Assembly: GCF_001465345.1 (NCBI RefSeq)
Contig: NZ_CP013655.1
Coordinates: 1 to 64,000 of the forward strand
Origin: Enterococcus rotai
GTDB lineage: Bacteria > Bacillota > Bacilli > Lactobacillales > Enterococcaceae
Reading direction: 5' to 3'
Length of the DNA: 64,000 nucleotides
The notes below the pieces were generated by a model. It did no database searches and was not told where the DNA came from. It saw nothing but the letters and a program-made list of their open reading frames with translations. Shown piece after piece: positions 44,900 through 53,491 of this stretch; positions within the stretch are counted from its first letter, which is position 1, and every line of letters starts with the position of its first letter. The position numbers were made by a program, and so were the translations under genes.

Positions 44900-45070
44900 C
44901 GTGAAAAAGCAATAAAAACATTACACTTTTACTACCTTCCCACACTAATCATTCAAAAAAGTGTGAATTCAATGAGAAAAACAGGAACTTTACTCCTAAT
45001 TTCCCTCAAAAATTGGTACGAATCCCCTAGTGTTTTCATGTGCACTTGGGGTTCGCACCAAAATTACAGC
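44900..45070 (-). promoter_or_regulatory. Putative type I-C CRISPR leader
   Basis: Adjacent to the first repeat, AT-rich, and containing on the minus strand TTTGGTGCGAACCCCAAGTG followed by CACATGAAAACAC and then GGATTCGTACCA. The GGTGCGAACC...GGTTCGCACC-like dyad with AAGTGCACATGAAA is the pattern I associate with type I-C leaders. Its preservation suggests the array was recently functional or is used in trans. Confidence 0.75.
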
Positions 45071-45131
45071 CTTCATCCTTTTATCTATTACATTTAGTAT
45101 AGTTACTCTACCAAAAAAAGTCACGCACTAT

Positions 45132-46625
45132 TTATTTTCCAGCAAAAGTCTCCGTAACTCCTTTACTTAATTTTTCTACAATTTCTTCATTTACATAGAC
45201 AGAAATCGCTCCGTCATTTACAGGAAACGTTCCACTACCCGATTCATCCAACATTACTTTTGTTGAATTGTTCCCCAATATGTCAACAAAGACTTTCCCA
45301 GCATGGAGCGCACTGATCGTCATATTTTTTGCCCCAGCCTTTGCGTTGGTCATGACAACCGCATAACCAGATGTTTCACGGTCAAATGTCCCTGTTCTTA
45401 TCCAACCGACCACATCGGGATCATCAAAGTAATCCATTTCACTCCCATAAGCTAGTTTTTCTCGAATTTTTAACAGTAGTTCTAAATTTTTACCTACTGG
45501 ATTCACGTTTTGAGTTGGAATTCCAAATAGATCTCCCCAAAAAACAACTGGAGTTCCAGCTTTTCGTAGCAAAATCAGTGCATATGCGTGAACTTTAAAC
45601 CAACCTGCGATCCATGATTCTAAACTTTGTCCTTGTTGAGTATCATGATTATCTACAAACGTAACAGCCCATTCTGAACGTTCTTTGATTAGTGTTCCTG
45701 CAAAAATATTCCGCATATCAAAGCGACCATCCGAATTTGCCGCCTCATAGAAACGATAATGTAATGGAACATCAAATAATGAAATCAACGTTCCAGAACT
45801 ATCAATATAATTCATTAATTTCTTACAATCACCATGCCAATACTCACCGACTACAAACAGTTCTTTGCCTTTTTCTTTTCTTCTATTTAATAACCACTCG
45901 ACAAAATAGTTGAATCGAATATGTTTGACCGCATCTAAACGATAGCCATCAATATCTGTCAAACGTTGATGCCATTCTCCCCATTTGTCTAGCTGTTGAA
46001 CTGTTTCAGGGTATTCCATATCCAGATTACAGCCCATCAAATAATCAAAGTTACCATTTTCCTGATCCACTTCCGGCTCCCAACCTTTGCCACTAAAGTT
46101 GAAAATACCATGATCCTGCCGCCGATCATCATAATCAACCCCAGAAAAATTTCTCCACGTCCAAATATAGTCATTATATTGATGGTTTCTTCCAGGAAAA
46201 GTAAATTTTGTCCAAGCTGAAATTTCTTCCTCACCACTTGTTGGGATAGTTCGATTATCTGGTCGATATTTTATTGCAGACACAGTTTCCTCCTCATCCG
46301 CTCCCATAAAATGGTCAAAGACAATATCACAGTACACTTCCATTCCAACTTTTTTTAAAGCTTGTACACATTCTAAATACTCATTTTTTGTGCCATATTT
46401 TGTGGTAATCGTTCCTTTTTGATCAAATTCTCCTAAATCATACAAATCATAAGGTGCATAGCCAACATCTTCTATTCCATTGGCGCCTTTATAAGCTGGG
46501 GGTAACCAAACACTATTAATTCCAATTTTCTGTAATTTCTCAGCTAATTCAGTCAATCGTTGCCAATGTTTGCCGTCAGCTGGTAAATACCATTCAAATC
46601 CTTGCAATATTGTACGATTCTTCAT
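45132..46625 (-). CDS. Cytoplasmic alpha-amylase (GH13)
   Basis: A 497-residue GH13 enzyme without a signal peptide, similar to cytoplasmic AmyS/AmyA-type amylases (ILQGFEWYLPADGKHWQRL start). Catalytic residues are the nucleophile Asp in DGYRLDAVKHI, acid/base Glu in VVGEYWHGD and the third Asp in TFVDNHDTQ. The ATG at 46625 has GGAGGGATCAGG directly before; an ATG 45 nt upstream is not supported. It would cleave alpha-1,4-glucans or maltodextrins inside the cell. It is divergent from fruR with a 185-bp region holding FruR-like repeats. Confidence 0.93.
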   Translation of the reverse strand: MKNRTILQGFEWYLPADGKHWQRLTELAEKLQKIGINSVWLPPAYKGANGIEDVGYAPYDLYDLGEFDQKGTITTKYGTKNEYLECVQALKKVGMEVYCDIVFDHFMGADEEETVSAIKYRPDNRTIPTSGEEEISAWTKFTFPGRNHQYNDYIWTWRNFSGVDYDDRRQDHGIFNFSGKGWEPEVDQENGNFDYLMGCNLDMEYPETVQQLDKWGEWHQRLTDIDGYRLDAVKHIRFNYFVEWLLNRRKEKGKELFVVGEYWHGDCKKLMNYIDSSGTLISLFDVPLHYRFYEAANSDGRFDMRNIFAGTLIKERSEWAVTFVDNHDTQQGQSLESWIAGWFKVHAYALILLRKAGTPVVFWGDLFGIPTQNVNPVGKNLELLLKIREKLAYGSEMDYFDDPDVVGWIRTGTFDRETSGYAVVMTNAKAGAKNMTISALHAGKVFVDILGNNSTKVMLDESGSGTFPVNDGAISVYVNEEIVEKLSKGVTETFAGK

Positions 46626-46720
46626 CCTGATCCCTCCGATTTTTCCTACCTTCATTAAGCCAAAGGTCAAACATCTTTGTCAAATGATAGAATCCTACAT
46701 AATAAGTGCCCGCCTTGAAC

Positions 46721-46756
46721 GTTTTTAACTAAAAATGAATGTTTTTGACCGTTTTT
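46721..46756. promoter_or_regulatory. Putative FruR operator repeats
   Basis: GTTTTT occurs at 46721, 46741 and 46751, each within a longer match (AACGTTTTTAAC, AATGTTTTTGAC, ACCGTTTTTAAT). Spacings of 20 and 10 bp put all three on the same helix face. They lie upstream of a -10 TATAAT (46785-46790) before fruR, as expected for a DeoR-type repressor. Confidence 0.5.
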
Positions 46757-46810
46757 AATTGCATCATTAATTTGAATATGCTATTATAATCAGTGAAAAG
46801 AGGTGTGAAA

Positions 46811-47563
46811 ATGCTTACAGAAGAAAGACATCAAGCAATTTTACGTTTATTAGATCAACAATCCGTTGTGAAATCACATGAATTGTCTACTCTTTTAAAC
46901 GCATCAGAATCAACGATCAGACGTGATTTACAAGAACTAGAAAATGCTGGATTATTAGAACGAGTTCATGGCGGTGCTAAACGTATTTTAAATTTAGGCT
47001 TTGAACAAGACATGATTGAAAAATCAACCAAAAACACGCAAGAGAAACAAAGAATCGCTGCATTAGCGGCTACATTTGTTCATGACGGCGATGTTATTTA
47101 TCTGGATGCAGGATCTACCACTTTAGAAATGCTCCCGTTTTTAGTCGGTAAAGATATCACTGTTGTGACCAATTCTGTTCATCACGCTGCAAAACTGGGG
47201 GATTTGAATATCAAGACTATTATCTTAGGCGGCTCACTAAAACTTTCTACAAAAGCGATCATTGGAGCAGTTGGCATGGAACAACTTAGTCATTTTCGTT
47301 TTAATAAAGCATTCATGGGAATGAACGGTGCTCATCTTGAATTTGGTTTGACAACACCTGATCCTGAAGAAGCTGCCTTAAAACGCTTAGCGATTGAACA
47401 AGCAGATGAAGCTTATATTTTAATCGATCAGACAAAATTAAACAAAGTCACTTTCACAAAAGTAACGGACCTTGATAAGGTGATCTTGCTTATCAACCAT
47501 TGTTCCCCTGAGTTACTGGAACAATTCCAGAAAAAAACAACGATCAAGGAGGCAGCACAATGA
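46811..47563 (+). CDS. fruR: DeoR-family repressor of the fructose operon
   Basis: A 250-residue DeoR protein. The N-terminal HTH is HQAILRLLDQQSVVKSHELS with the family signature STIRRDLQELENAGLLERVHGGA. The C-terminal sugar-phosphate sensor has YLDAGSTTLEMLPF, VVTNSVHHAAKL and ILIDQTKLNKV. The ATG at 46811 follows AGAGG. It overlaps fruK by four bases. By family knowledge it senses fructose-1-phosphate (or FBP) and represses fruRKA. Confidence 0.93.
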   Translation: MLTEERHQAILRLLDQQSVVKSHELSTLLNASESTIRRDLQELENAGLLERVHGGAKRILNLGFEQDMIEKSTKNTQEKQRIAALAATFVHDGDVIYLDAGSTTLEMLPFLVGKDITVVTNSVHHAAKLGDLNIKTIILGGSLKLSTKAIIGAVGMEQLSHFRFNKAFMGMNGAHLEFGLTTPDPEEAALKRLAIEQADEAYILIDQTKLNKVTFTKVTDLDKVILLINHCSPELLEQFQKKTTIKEAAQ

Positions 47564-48474
47564 TTTATACAGTCACTTTAAATCCTTCAATAGACTACAT
47601 TGTTCATGTTGAAGAGTTAAAATTAGGCGAATTAAACCGGATGACCAATGACTTAAAATTACCTGGTGGAAAAGGCATCAATGTTTCTAGGATTTTGAAA
47701 CGAATCCAAGCAGAATCAACAGCGCTAGGATTTTTAGGTGGTTTTACCGGGACATTCATTTCTGACTGGCTAGCGAAAGAAGAAATTACAACAAAATTTA
47801 CATCGGTTCTTGAAGATACACGAATCAATATCAAATTGAAATCTGAAGCAGAAACAGAAATCAACGGTTTAGGTCCTGCAATCTGCAACGAAGAAATGCA
47901 AGAACTAAAACAATCATTAAGCATGATTTCTGCTGGTGATATTGTCGTTTTATCGGGCAGCACACCTGCAACATTGCGTGACGGTTTTTATGAAGAATTA
48001 ATACAAATCATCAAAGATAAACAGGCTGAATTTGTCATTGACACCACAGGTAAAGATTTACTCAATGCACTACCACAAAAGCCTTTATTAATCAAACCAA
48101 ACAACCATGAATTAGCTGAATTATTTGATGTTGAATTTCAAACGATGGCGGATATTTTACCATTTGGCGAACGTTTATTGGGAGACGGTGCTCAACATGT
48201 GATCATCTCAATGGCTGGGGATGGTGCTTTGTTATTTACTAACGATGGTATCTATCGCTCAAATGTGTTGAAGCGACCTTTGAAAAATTCAGTTGGTGCT
48301 GGAGATTCTATGATCGCAGGTTTTGTGGGAAGCTTCGCTAAGCATAATGATCCTATTGAAGCATTTAAATGGGGCGTTGCTTGTGGTAGCGCGACTGCAT
48401 TTTCAGATGATTTGGCTTCAGCTGAGCTAATTAATGAATTGATTGCAGAAGTGGTAATTGAAAAAATTAGATAG
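47560..48474 (+). CDS. fruK: 1-phosphofructokinase
   Basis: A 304-residue PfkB-family sugar kinase. It begins IYTVTLNPSIDYIVHVEELK and has the GGKGINVSRIL motif; the C-terminal signature with catalytic Asp is NSVGAGDSMIAGFVGSF. It converts fructose-1-phosphate from the PTS to fructose-1,6-bisphosphate. The ATG overlaps the fruR stop (ATGA). A three-unit hairpin array separates it from fruA. Confidence 0.96.
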   Translation: MIYTVTLNPSIDYIVHVEELKLGELNRMTNDLKLPGGKGINVSRILKRIQAESTALGFLGGFTGTFISDWLAKEEITTKFTSVLEDTRINIKLKSEAETEINGLGPAICNEEMQELKQSLSMISAGDIVVLSGSTPATLRDGFYEELIQIIKDKQAEFVIDTTGKDLLNALPQKPLLIKPNNHELAELFDVEFQTMADILPFGERLLGDGAQHVIISMAGDGALLFTNDGIYRSNVLKRPLKNSVGAGDSMIAGFVGSFAKHNDPIEAFKWGVACGSATAFSDDLASAELINELIAEVVIEKIR

Positions 48475-48525
48475 ATTTTTCTGTTGAAAAGTACAAGGTA
48501 CAGCGAAGCGGAACGTTGTTACCAT

Positions 48526-48892
48526 ATCTAGCTTCAAGAGCTAGCCTTTCGGGAAAAAGACAAAATCCGATTGTGGCAAAAAATCGCCACCCTCTGATCT
48601 TACTATTTTCCTGTCAAGGCTGATCAAGCTCTTTCAGCTTTTAAAACTATCTAGCTACGCGGGCTAGCTCCTCGGAAAAAAGATAAAATCTGATTGTGGC
48701 AAAGAGCGCCACCCTCATATTTTCCTATTTTTCTGTCAGAACTGAACGAGCCCACTACGCTTTTATTGTTATCTAGCTACGCGGGCTAGCTCCTCGGAAA
48801 AAAGATAAAATCTGATTGTGGCAAAGAGCGCCACCCTCATATTTTCCTATTTTTCTGTCGGAGCTGGACGAGCCCGCTGCGCTTTTAAAATT
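48526..48892 (+). repeat. Tandem array of three hairpin units between fruK and fruA
   Basis: Units begin with ATCTAGC at 48526, 48649 and 48771 (period about 122 bp). Each unit is a long imperfect hairpin. In the second and third, GCGGGCTAGCTCC near the start pairs with GGAGCTGGACGAGCCCGC near the end, and GTGGC/GCCAC forms the tip. The first is a variant with AAGAGCTAGCCTT pairing with AAGGCT...AGCTCTT, so stems differ but pairing is kept. Units two and three are almost identical. The same family recurs at 56253-56605 and 62501-62986. Confidence 0.9.
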
Positions 48893-48905
48893 AGGAGGAA
48901 AAGTA

Positions 48906-50825
48906 ATGAACATTAAAGACTTATTAGTCAAAGACGTAATGATCATGGATTTGCAAGCGACTGATAAAAAAGGCGCAATCGATGAAATGGTTCAAAAAAT
49001 GTACGATGGCGGACGTATTTCAGATATTGAAACGTATAAAGAAGGCATTTTAGCTAGAGAAGCGCAGACTTCAACGGGTCTTGGTGACGGAATCGCCATG
49101 CCACATGCTAAAAATAGTGCGGTTAAAGAAGCAACTGTCCTATTTGCCAAAAGTAATAAAGGGGTAGATTATGAAGCGTTAGATGGTCAGCCAACTTATT
49201 TATTCTTTATGATTGCAGCTCCAGAAGGCGCTAACGACACTCATCTTCAAGCCTTAGCTGCTTTGTCTCGATTATTGATCGATCCAGATTTTGTCGCACA
49301 ATTAAAAGAAACGAAAACCCCTGAAGCAGTCCAAAACTTGTTTCAATCAGCCGAGGAAGCAAAAGAAGCTGAAGAAAAACAAGAACAGCAAGAACAAAAC
49401 GTAAACACAGATGATTCAGCTCGTAAATTTGTTGTAGCAGTTACGGCTTGTCCAACTGGAATTGCGCATACGTATATGGCTGAAGATGCCTTGAAGAAAA
49501 AAGCCAAAGAAATGGGTATTGAGATCAAAGTTGAAACAAATGGTTCTGAAGGAATCAAAAACCGTTTAACAGCTGAAGACATTGCCCGAGCTGATGGTGT
49601 GATCGTTGCAGCCGATAAAAAAGTAGAAATGAATCGCTTTGATGGTAAAGAACTTGTCAATCGTCCGGTGAGCGACGGTATTCGTAAAACAGAAGAACTG
49701 ATCACGATCGCAACAAACGGTTCAGCACCTATTTTCCATAGTTCTGAATCTGATTCTAGCGAAGAAGATGACTCAGCAGAGGGTTCGATTGGTTCTAGAA
49801 TTTATAAAGACTTGATGAACGGTGTCTCACATATGCTTCCCTTTGTGATTGGTGGCGGAATTGCGATTGCACTCTCATTTATGATCGATCAATTTATTGG
49901 TGTTCCTCAAGATCAACTAAGCATGCTTGGGAATTATAATGAAGCAGCTTCTTGGTTTAACCAAATCGGTGGTGCTGCTTTTGGCTTTATGTTACCAGTC
50001 TTAGCTGGATTTATTGCTTCAAGTATTGCTGATAGACCAGGACTTGTGGCTGGTTTTGCTGCTGGTGCTTTAGCCAATACTGGTGGAGCTGGTTTCTTAG
50101 GTGCTTTAGTCGGTGGTTTCCTAGCAGGTTATGTCATTATTTTCTTGAAAAAAGTATTCAAAGGATTGCCTAAGTCACTAGACGGCATCAAAACGATTTT
50201 ATTTTATCCAGTCTTTGGTTTGTTAATCACTGGTGGTCTGATGCTTTTGATCAATATTCCAATGAAAGTCATCAATGATGGATTGAATAATTTCTTATTA
50301 GGTTTAGATGGTACAAACGCAGCACTTTTAGGGGCATTACTTGGTGGTATGATGGCCATTGACTTAGGTGGTCCGATCAATAAAGCGGCTTACGTATTCG
50401 GTACTGCTTCAATCGCTGCAACTGTTACAGAAGGCGGCAGTATTATTATGGCTTCTGTTATGGCCGGTGGTATGGTTCCTCCATTAGCTATTTTCATTGC
50501 AACATTGATCTTTAAAAATAAATTTACGAAAGACCAAAAAGATGCAGGATTAACAAACTTGGTGATGGGCTTGTCATTCGTTACTGAAGGAGCAATTCCT
50601 TTTGCAGCCGCTGATCCTTTACGGACGATTCCAAGTTTTGTTGTTGGATCAGCCTTAGCTGGCGGGTTAGTTGGTGGATTCGGTATCCGCTTATTAGCTC
50701 CTCATGGTGGTATCTTCGTAGCACTTTTATTGAGTCACCCACTTTTATATTTAGTCTTTATCGCAATTGGCGCAGTTGTCTCTGCCCTTGTTTTAGGTAT
50801 CGTGAAAAAACCAGTTCCACAATAA
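48906..50825 (+). CDS. fruA: Fructose-specific PTS transporter, EIIABC fusion
   Basis: A 639-residue three-domain PTS permease. EIIA-Fru is at residues 1-150 with the phospho-His in GIAMPHAKNS. EIIB-Fru is at about 175-275 with the phospho-Cys in VAVTACPTGIAHTYMAEDAL. EIIC-Fru forms the C-terminal half with about nine membrane helices (FVIGGGIAIALSFMIDQFIG, FVTEGAIPFAAADPLRTIPS). The ATG at 48906 follows TTAGGAGGAAAAG. It imports fructose as fructose-1-phosphate for FruK. The leader contains the hairpin array and the gene ends in a strong terminator. Confidence 0.96.
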   Translation: MNIKDLLVKDVMIMDLQATDKKGAIDEMVQKMYDGGRISDIETYKEGILAREAQTSTGLGDGIAMPHAKNSAVKEATVLFAKSNKGVDYEALDGQPTYLFFMIAAPEGANDTHLQALAALSRLLIDPDFVAQLKETKTPEAVQNLFQSAEEAKEAEEKQEQQEQNVNTDDSARKFVVAVTACPTGIAHTYMAEDALKKKAKEMGIEIKVETNGSEGIKNRLTAEDIARADGVIVAADKKVEMNRFDGKELVNRPVSDGIRKTEELITIATNGSAPIFHSSESDSSEEDDSAEGSIGSRIYKDLMNGVSHMLPFVIGGGIAIALSFMIDQFIGVPQDQLSMLGNYNEAASWFNQIGGAAFGFMLPVLAGFIASSIADRPGLVAGFAAGALANTGGAGFLGALVGGFLAGYVIIFLKKVFKGLPKSLDGIKTILFYPVFGLLITGGLMLLINIPMKVINDGLNNFLLGLDGTNAALLGALLGGMMAIDLGGPINKAAYVFGTASIAATVTEGGSIIMASVMAGGMVPPLAIFIATLIFKNKFTKDQKDAGLTNLVMGLSFVTEGAIPFAAADPLRTIPSFVVGSALAGGLVGGFGIRLLAPHGGIFVALLLSHPLLYLVFIAIGAVVSALVLGIVKKPVPQ

Positions 50826-50840
50826 GTAAAATGACGGTCT

Positions 50841-50887
50841 CCAAAGTAACAGACTCTTCCCTTCTGTTACTTTGGGGGCTTCTTTTT
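50841..50887 (+). terminator. Terminator after fruA
   Basis: CCAAAGTAACAG pairs exactly with CTGTTACTTTGG, followed by a T-rich tail. Confidence 0.9.
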
Positions 50888-51035
50888 ATAAAAAATACTA
50901 TTTTTGGTTTATATCATTCGCTTTAAAAAAATATCTATATTAAACTTATACATAAGAAATGCGCATTCTTTACACATTAAATTATGTCACTAGCAAGATG
51001 ATCATTGTTTAGAATACTTAGAAAGGATAACTATA

Positions 51036-51812
51036 ATGAGCGTTCATTATAGCGGTTTTTTTATTATGAATAGATTATCAGGTAAAGTAATGTTAATCAC
51101 AGACGGCCCAAGCAGTCTCGGTGCTGCAACAGCTAAATTAGCGGCCAAAGAAGGAGCAATCGTTGTTTGTACAGGCAAATATGTGGAGAAAATGGCCACT
51201 ATCATTTCTACTATCATCGAAACAGGTGGTATTGCAACCGCCTTTAAACACGATGTCCGTTCAGTCCTTAGTTGGCGTAAAGTCCTCGCCGAAACCGTAA
51301 AAAAATATGGGAAAATCGATATTTTAGTTAATAATGCCGGTATCTCTTCACCAAAAATAATTTTGGATCTATCCGTAAAAGACTGGGAAAAAATTCAAGA
51401 AATCGACTTAAATAGTCTTACATATGGTTTAAAAGAAGTGATTCCTCTTATGATAAAAAATAATGGTGGATCGATCATCAATGTTTCATCTCTTCAAGGG
51501 TTAGTCGGTCTTTCAGACAGCAATCCTTATGTTGCAGCCAAAGATGTGATCCGTTCACTATCACTTGATGCTGCATTTGAATATGCTGAGCATAATATTC
51601 GGGTAAATTCAATTTGTCCAGGTACGATCGAAACGCCTTTGATAGAAACAACCTTTCCGACTATCAGTCCATACTATAAAAAAAGTGTCCAATTCCCTTA
51701 TTTAGGAAAATCAGAAGATATCGCCAATGGAATTATTTATTTAGCTTGCGATGAAGCTAGTTTCGTTACAGGGGCAGAACTTGTGATCAATGGAGATAGA
51801 GTTGCTTTATAA
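51036..51812 (+). CDS. Short-chain dehydrogenase/reductase
   Basis: A 258-residue SDR. The cofactor loop is altered to ITDGPSSLGAATAKLAAKEG (TDGPSSLG in place of TGxxxGIG), NNAG is in ILVNNAGISSPK, the catalytic Ser in NVSSLQGLVG, and Tyr-x-x-x-Lys in PYVAAKDVIRSL. The C-terminal FVTGAELVINGD is typical of classical SDRs such as 3-beta- or 20-beta-hydroxysteroid dehydrogenase-like and FabG-like enzymes. The ATG at 51036 follows AAAGGATAAC. An internal ATG (MNRLSGKV) is a possible alternative start. The substrate is unknown; the gene is monocistronic. Confidence 0.88.
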   Translation: MSVHYSGFFIMNRLSGKVMLITDGPSSLGAATAKLAAKEGAIVVCTGKYVEKMATIISTIIETGGIATAFKHDVRSVLSWRKVLAETVKKYGKIDILVNNAGISSPKIILDLSVKDWEKIQEIDLNSLTYGLKEVIPLMIKNNGGSIINVSSLQGLVGLSDSNPYVAAKDVIRSLSLDAAFEYAEHNIRVNSICPGTIETPLIETTFPTISPYYKKSVQFPYLGKSEDIANGIIYLACDEASFVTGAELVINGDRVAL

Positions 51813-51842
51813 ACCATTATCTAAAGGCTGTTTCAGCAATTC

Positions 51843-51883
51843 AAAAAACCACACAATGCAGAAGTCATTGTGTGGTTTTTTTT
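51843..51883. terminator. Bidirectional terminator
   Basis: AAAACCACACAATG pairs exactly with CATTGTGTGGTTTT, with A and T runs on the two sides. Confidence 0.9.
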
Positions 51884-51918
51884 AAATTGATCGTCGGATT
51901 TAATTTGTTCCACTTTTC

Positions 51919-53250
51919 CTATTCACTAATATCGATCGTCTGATTGATCGTCTCCAAATAACTAGAATCTAGAAATACAACACGCAGATGATTCTTCGCT
52001 TTTTCCAAATCAAATCTTGTAGAAGATTCCTTTTGCTTTAAATTACTGATATTCACATCAAACAATTTATCCCACAATGCATCTAAAGGAAGCTGTTGAA
52101 TCGCTTCTTTTGGTAAATAAAAACGTAAGACCGAAACAAAATCTTCATATTTTTTATCCAACACATTAATTTCCAGAAATTGCCGAATATAAAATTCATA
52201 CGCTGACAGACCATCATCGATAGCCATCTTAGGATCCAATACCCGATAATTCATCATCTTGCGGCTCTTTTCATCGATCCAAGGAAAATAAGCTTGCGCA
52301 TTTAAGATTCCTTTCGTACGATTCACTACATATTTTTGCCGCCTATTGTCATAGCTTCTTGTAACAAAATAGGTAGCATTTTTCTTTTCAACTGGTTGAT
52401 AGTAATTATTTTGATATTGTACTGTTTGAATAACCTCTTCAACAAAAGCATACTCGATAAACGGTGGTCTTAGGACCCCTGTGCCATTATTCCAAGCCAA
52501 TTGATCATAACCCATCTGATCTCTAAATAAGCGTTGGTACTTTTGATTGACTGGCAAATCCCAGTTGAACGGATCATTGAATAAGGTTATCTTGAAGACT
52601 TGACTTCCCAACTCTTCAATTGCTTGAACTTGTTGCACTTCCATAAAAATCGGTTTAGGAATAATCTGAGTATATAAACTTGAATAATACATCTTCCAAC
52701 AAGAGGTCAAACACAACCCTTTGAAATAAACATCGTAACCCGCTAGCTGATTACAATCAATGATCACTGCTTTTTTATGATCATATCGTTTCGGCAATTG
52801 TTTGATTTCACTGTCTGTTTCAAAGGTTCTTTTTTCAATATTTTCAACATTATTATATAAATAGTCATCTAACGAACGAATATATCCATACATACCATTT
52901 CTAACCATTCGAGTATCATAATAATCCTCAATCATTGTTTGATAAGCTGAAAAAGTACTGCCAGCTATAATTGTTTGTTCGCGAAGCGTTAACTTTGAGA
53001 TATGGAGCTGAAATTCGCCGTTTTCAGCGTTTACTTTGATCCATAGATTTTCTTCTTCGGTAAGATGTTGAATTTGACTTGAGATGGCTTGTAAGCTAAA
53101 TTGCCGCACTTCTTCATCACCAAAACGATAAGTTTCGGGAATCGTTACTATTCGTAACAAACTCAACCAATCAAAAACATCTTGTTTCAATTCATTTAAC
53201 GAAACATTCACCCGAGTCATAACCATATAGATTTTCTTTGTTTTTTTCAT
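51919..53250 (-). CDS. Unrecognised 443-residue protein
   Basis: No family is recognised. The protein is soluble, without signal peptide or membrane helix, and rich in Tyr, Asn and Gln. Visible blocks include WLSLLRIVTIPETYRFGDEE, RSLDDYLYNNVENI, VIIDCNQLAGYDVYFKGLCL and FPWIDEKSRKMMNYRVLDPK. There are no Walker, nuclease or HTH motifs that I can see. An upstream GAGGTGG-type ribosome site supports the ATG. It lies alone between a bidirectional terminator and the 240-bp gap before the allantoin cluster, in which no gene or strong hairpin was seen. Confidence 0.75.
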   Translation of the reverse strand: MKKTKKIYMVMTRVNVSLNELKQDVFDWLSLLRIVTIPETYRFGDEEVRQFSLQAISSQIQHLTEEENLWIKVNAENGEFQLHISKLTLREQTIIAGSTFSAYQTMIEDYYDTRMVRNGMYGYIRSLDDYLYNNVENIEKRTFETDSEIKQLPKRYDHKKAVIIDCNQLAGYDVYFKGLCLTSCWKMYYSSLYTQIIPKPIFMEVQQVQAIEELGSQVFKITLFNDPFNWDLPVNQKYQRLFRDQMGYDQLAWNNGTGVLRPPFIEYAFVEEVIQTVQYQNNYYQPVEKKNATYFVTRSYDNRRQKYVVNRTKGILNAQAYFPWIDEKSRKMMNYRVLDPKMAIDDGLSAYEFYIRQFLEINVLDKKYEDFVSVLRFYLPKEAIQQLPLDALWDKLFDVNISNLKQKESSTRFDLEKAKNHLRVVFLDSSYLETINQTIDISE

Positions 53251-53491
53251 TTTGCTCCACCTCGTTCCTTACGTTAAGTATAACGAAAAAAAAGAGAGAC
53301 TTCATCTAATATACTTATGAAATTATATAAGAGAGGTTTTTTAGAGTTATTATCAAAGAAAGTCCATTTAAAAAATTAATTTTACTAAAAATAGGATAAA
53401 AATAATGATTTCAGTCAAACTAAAAAAACACCTTATTTCTTACAAATCATAATAATTTGAGAGAAATAAAGTATCTTTTTATTTAGCCATT

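Noticed and set aside
48816-48905. In-frame upstream extension of fruA through the hairpin unit
   Set aside because: The ATG at 48906 has an ideal AGGAGG, and the extension is repeat sequence not found in EIIA proteins.
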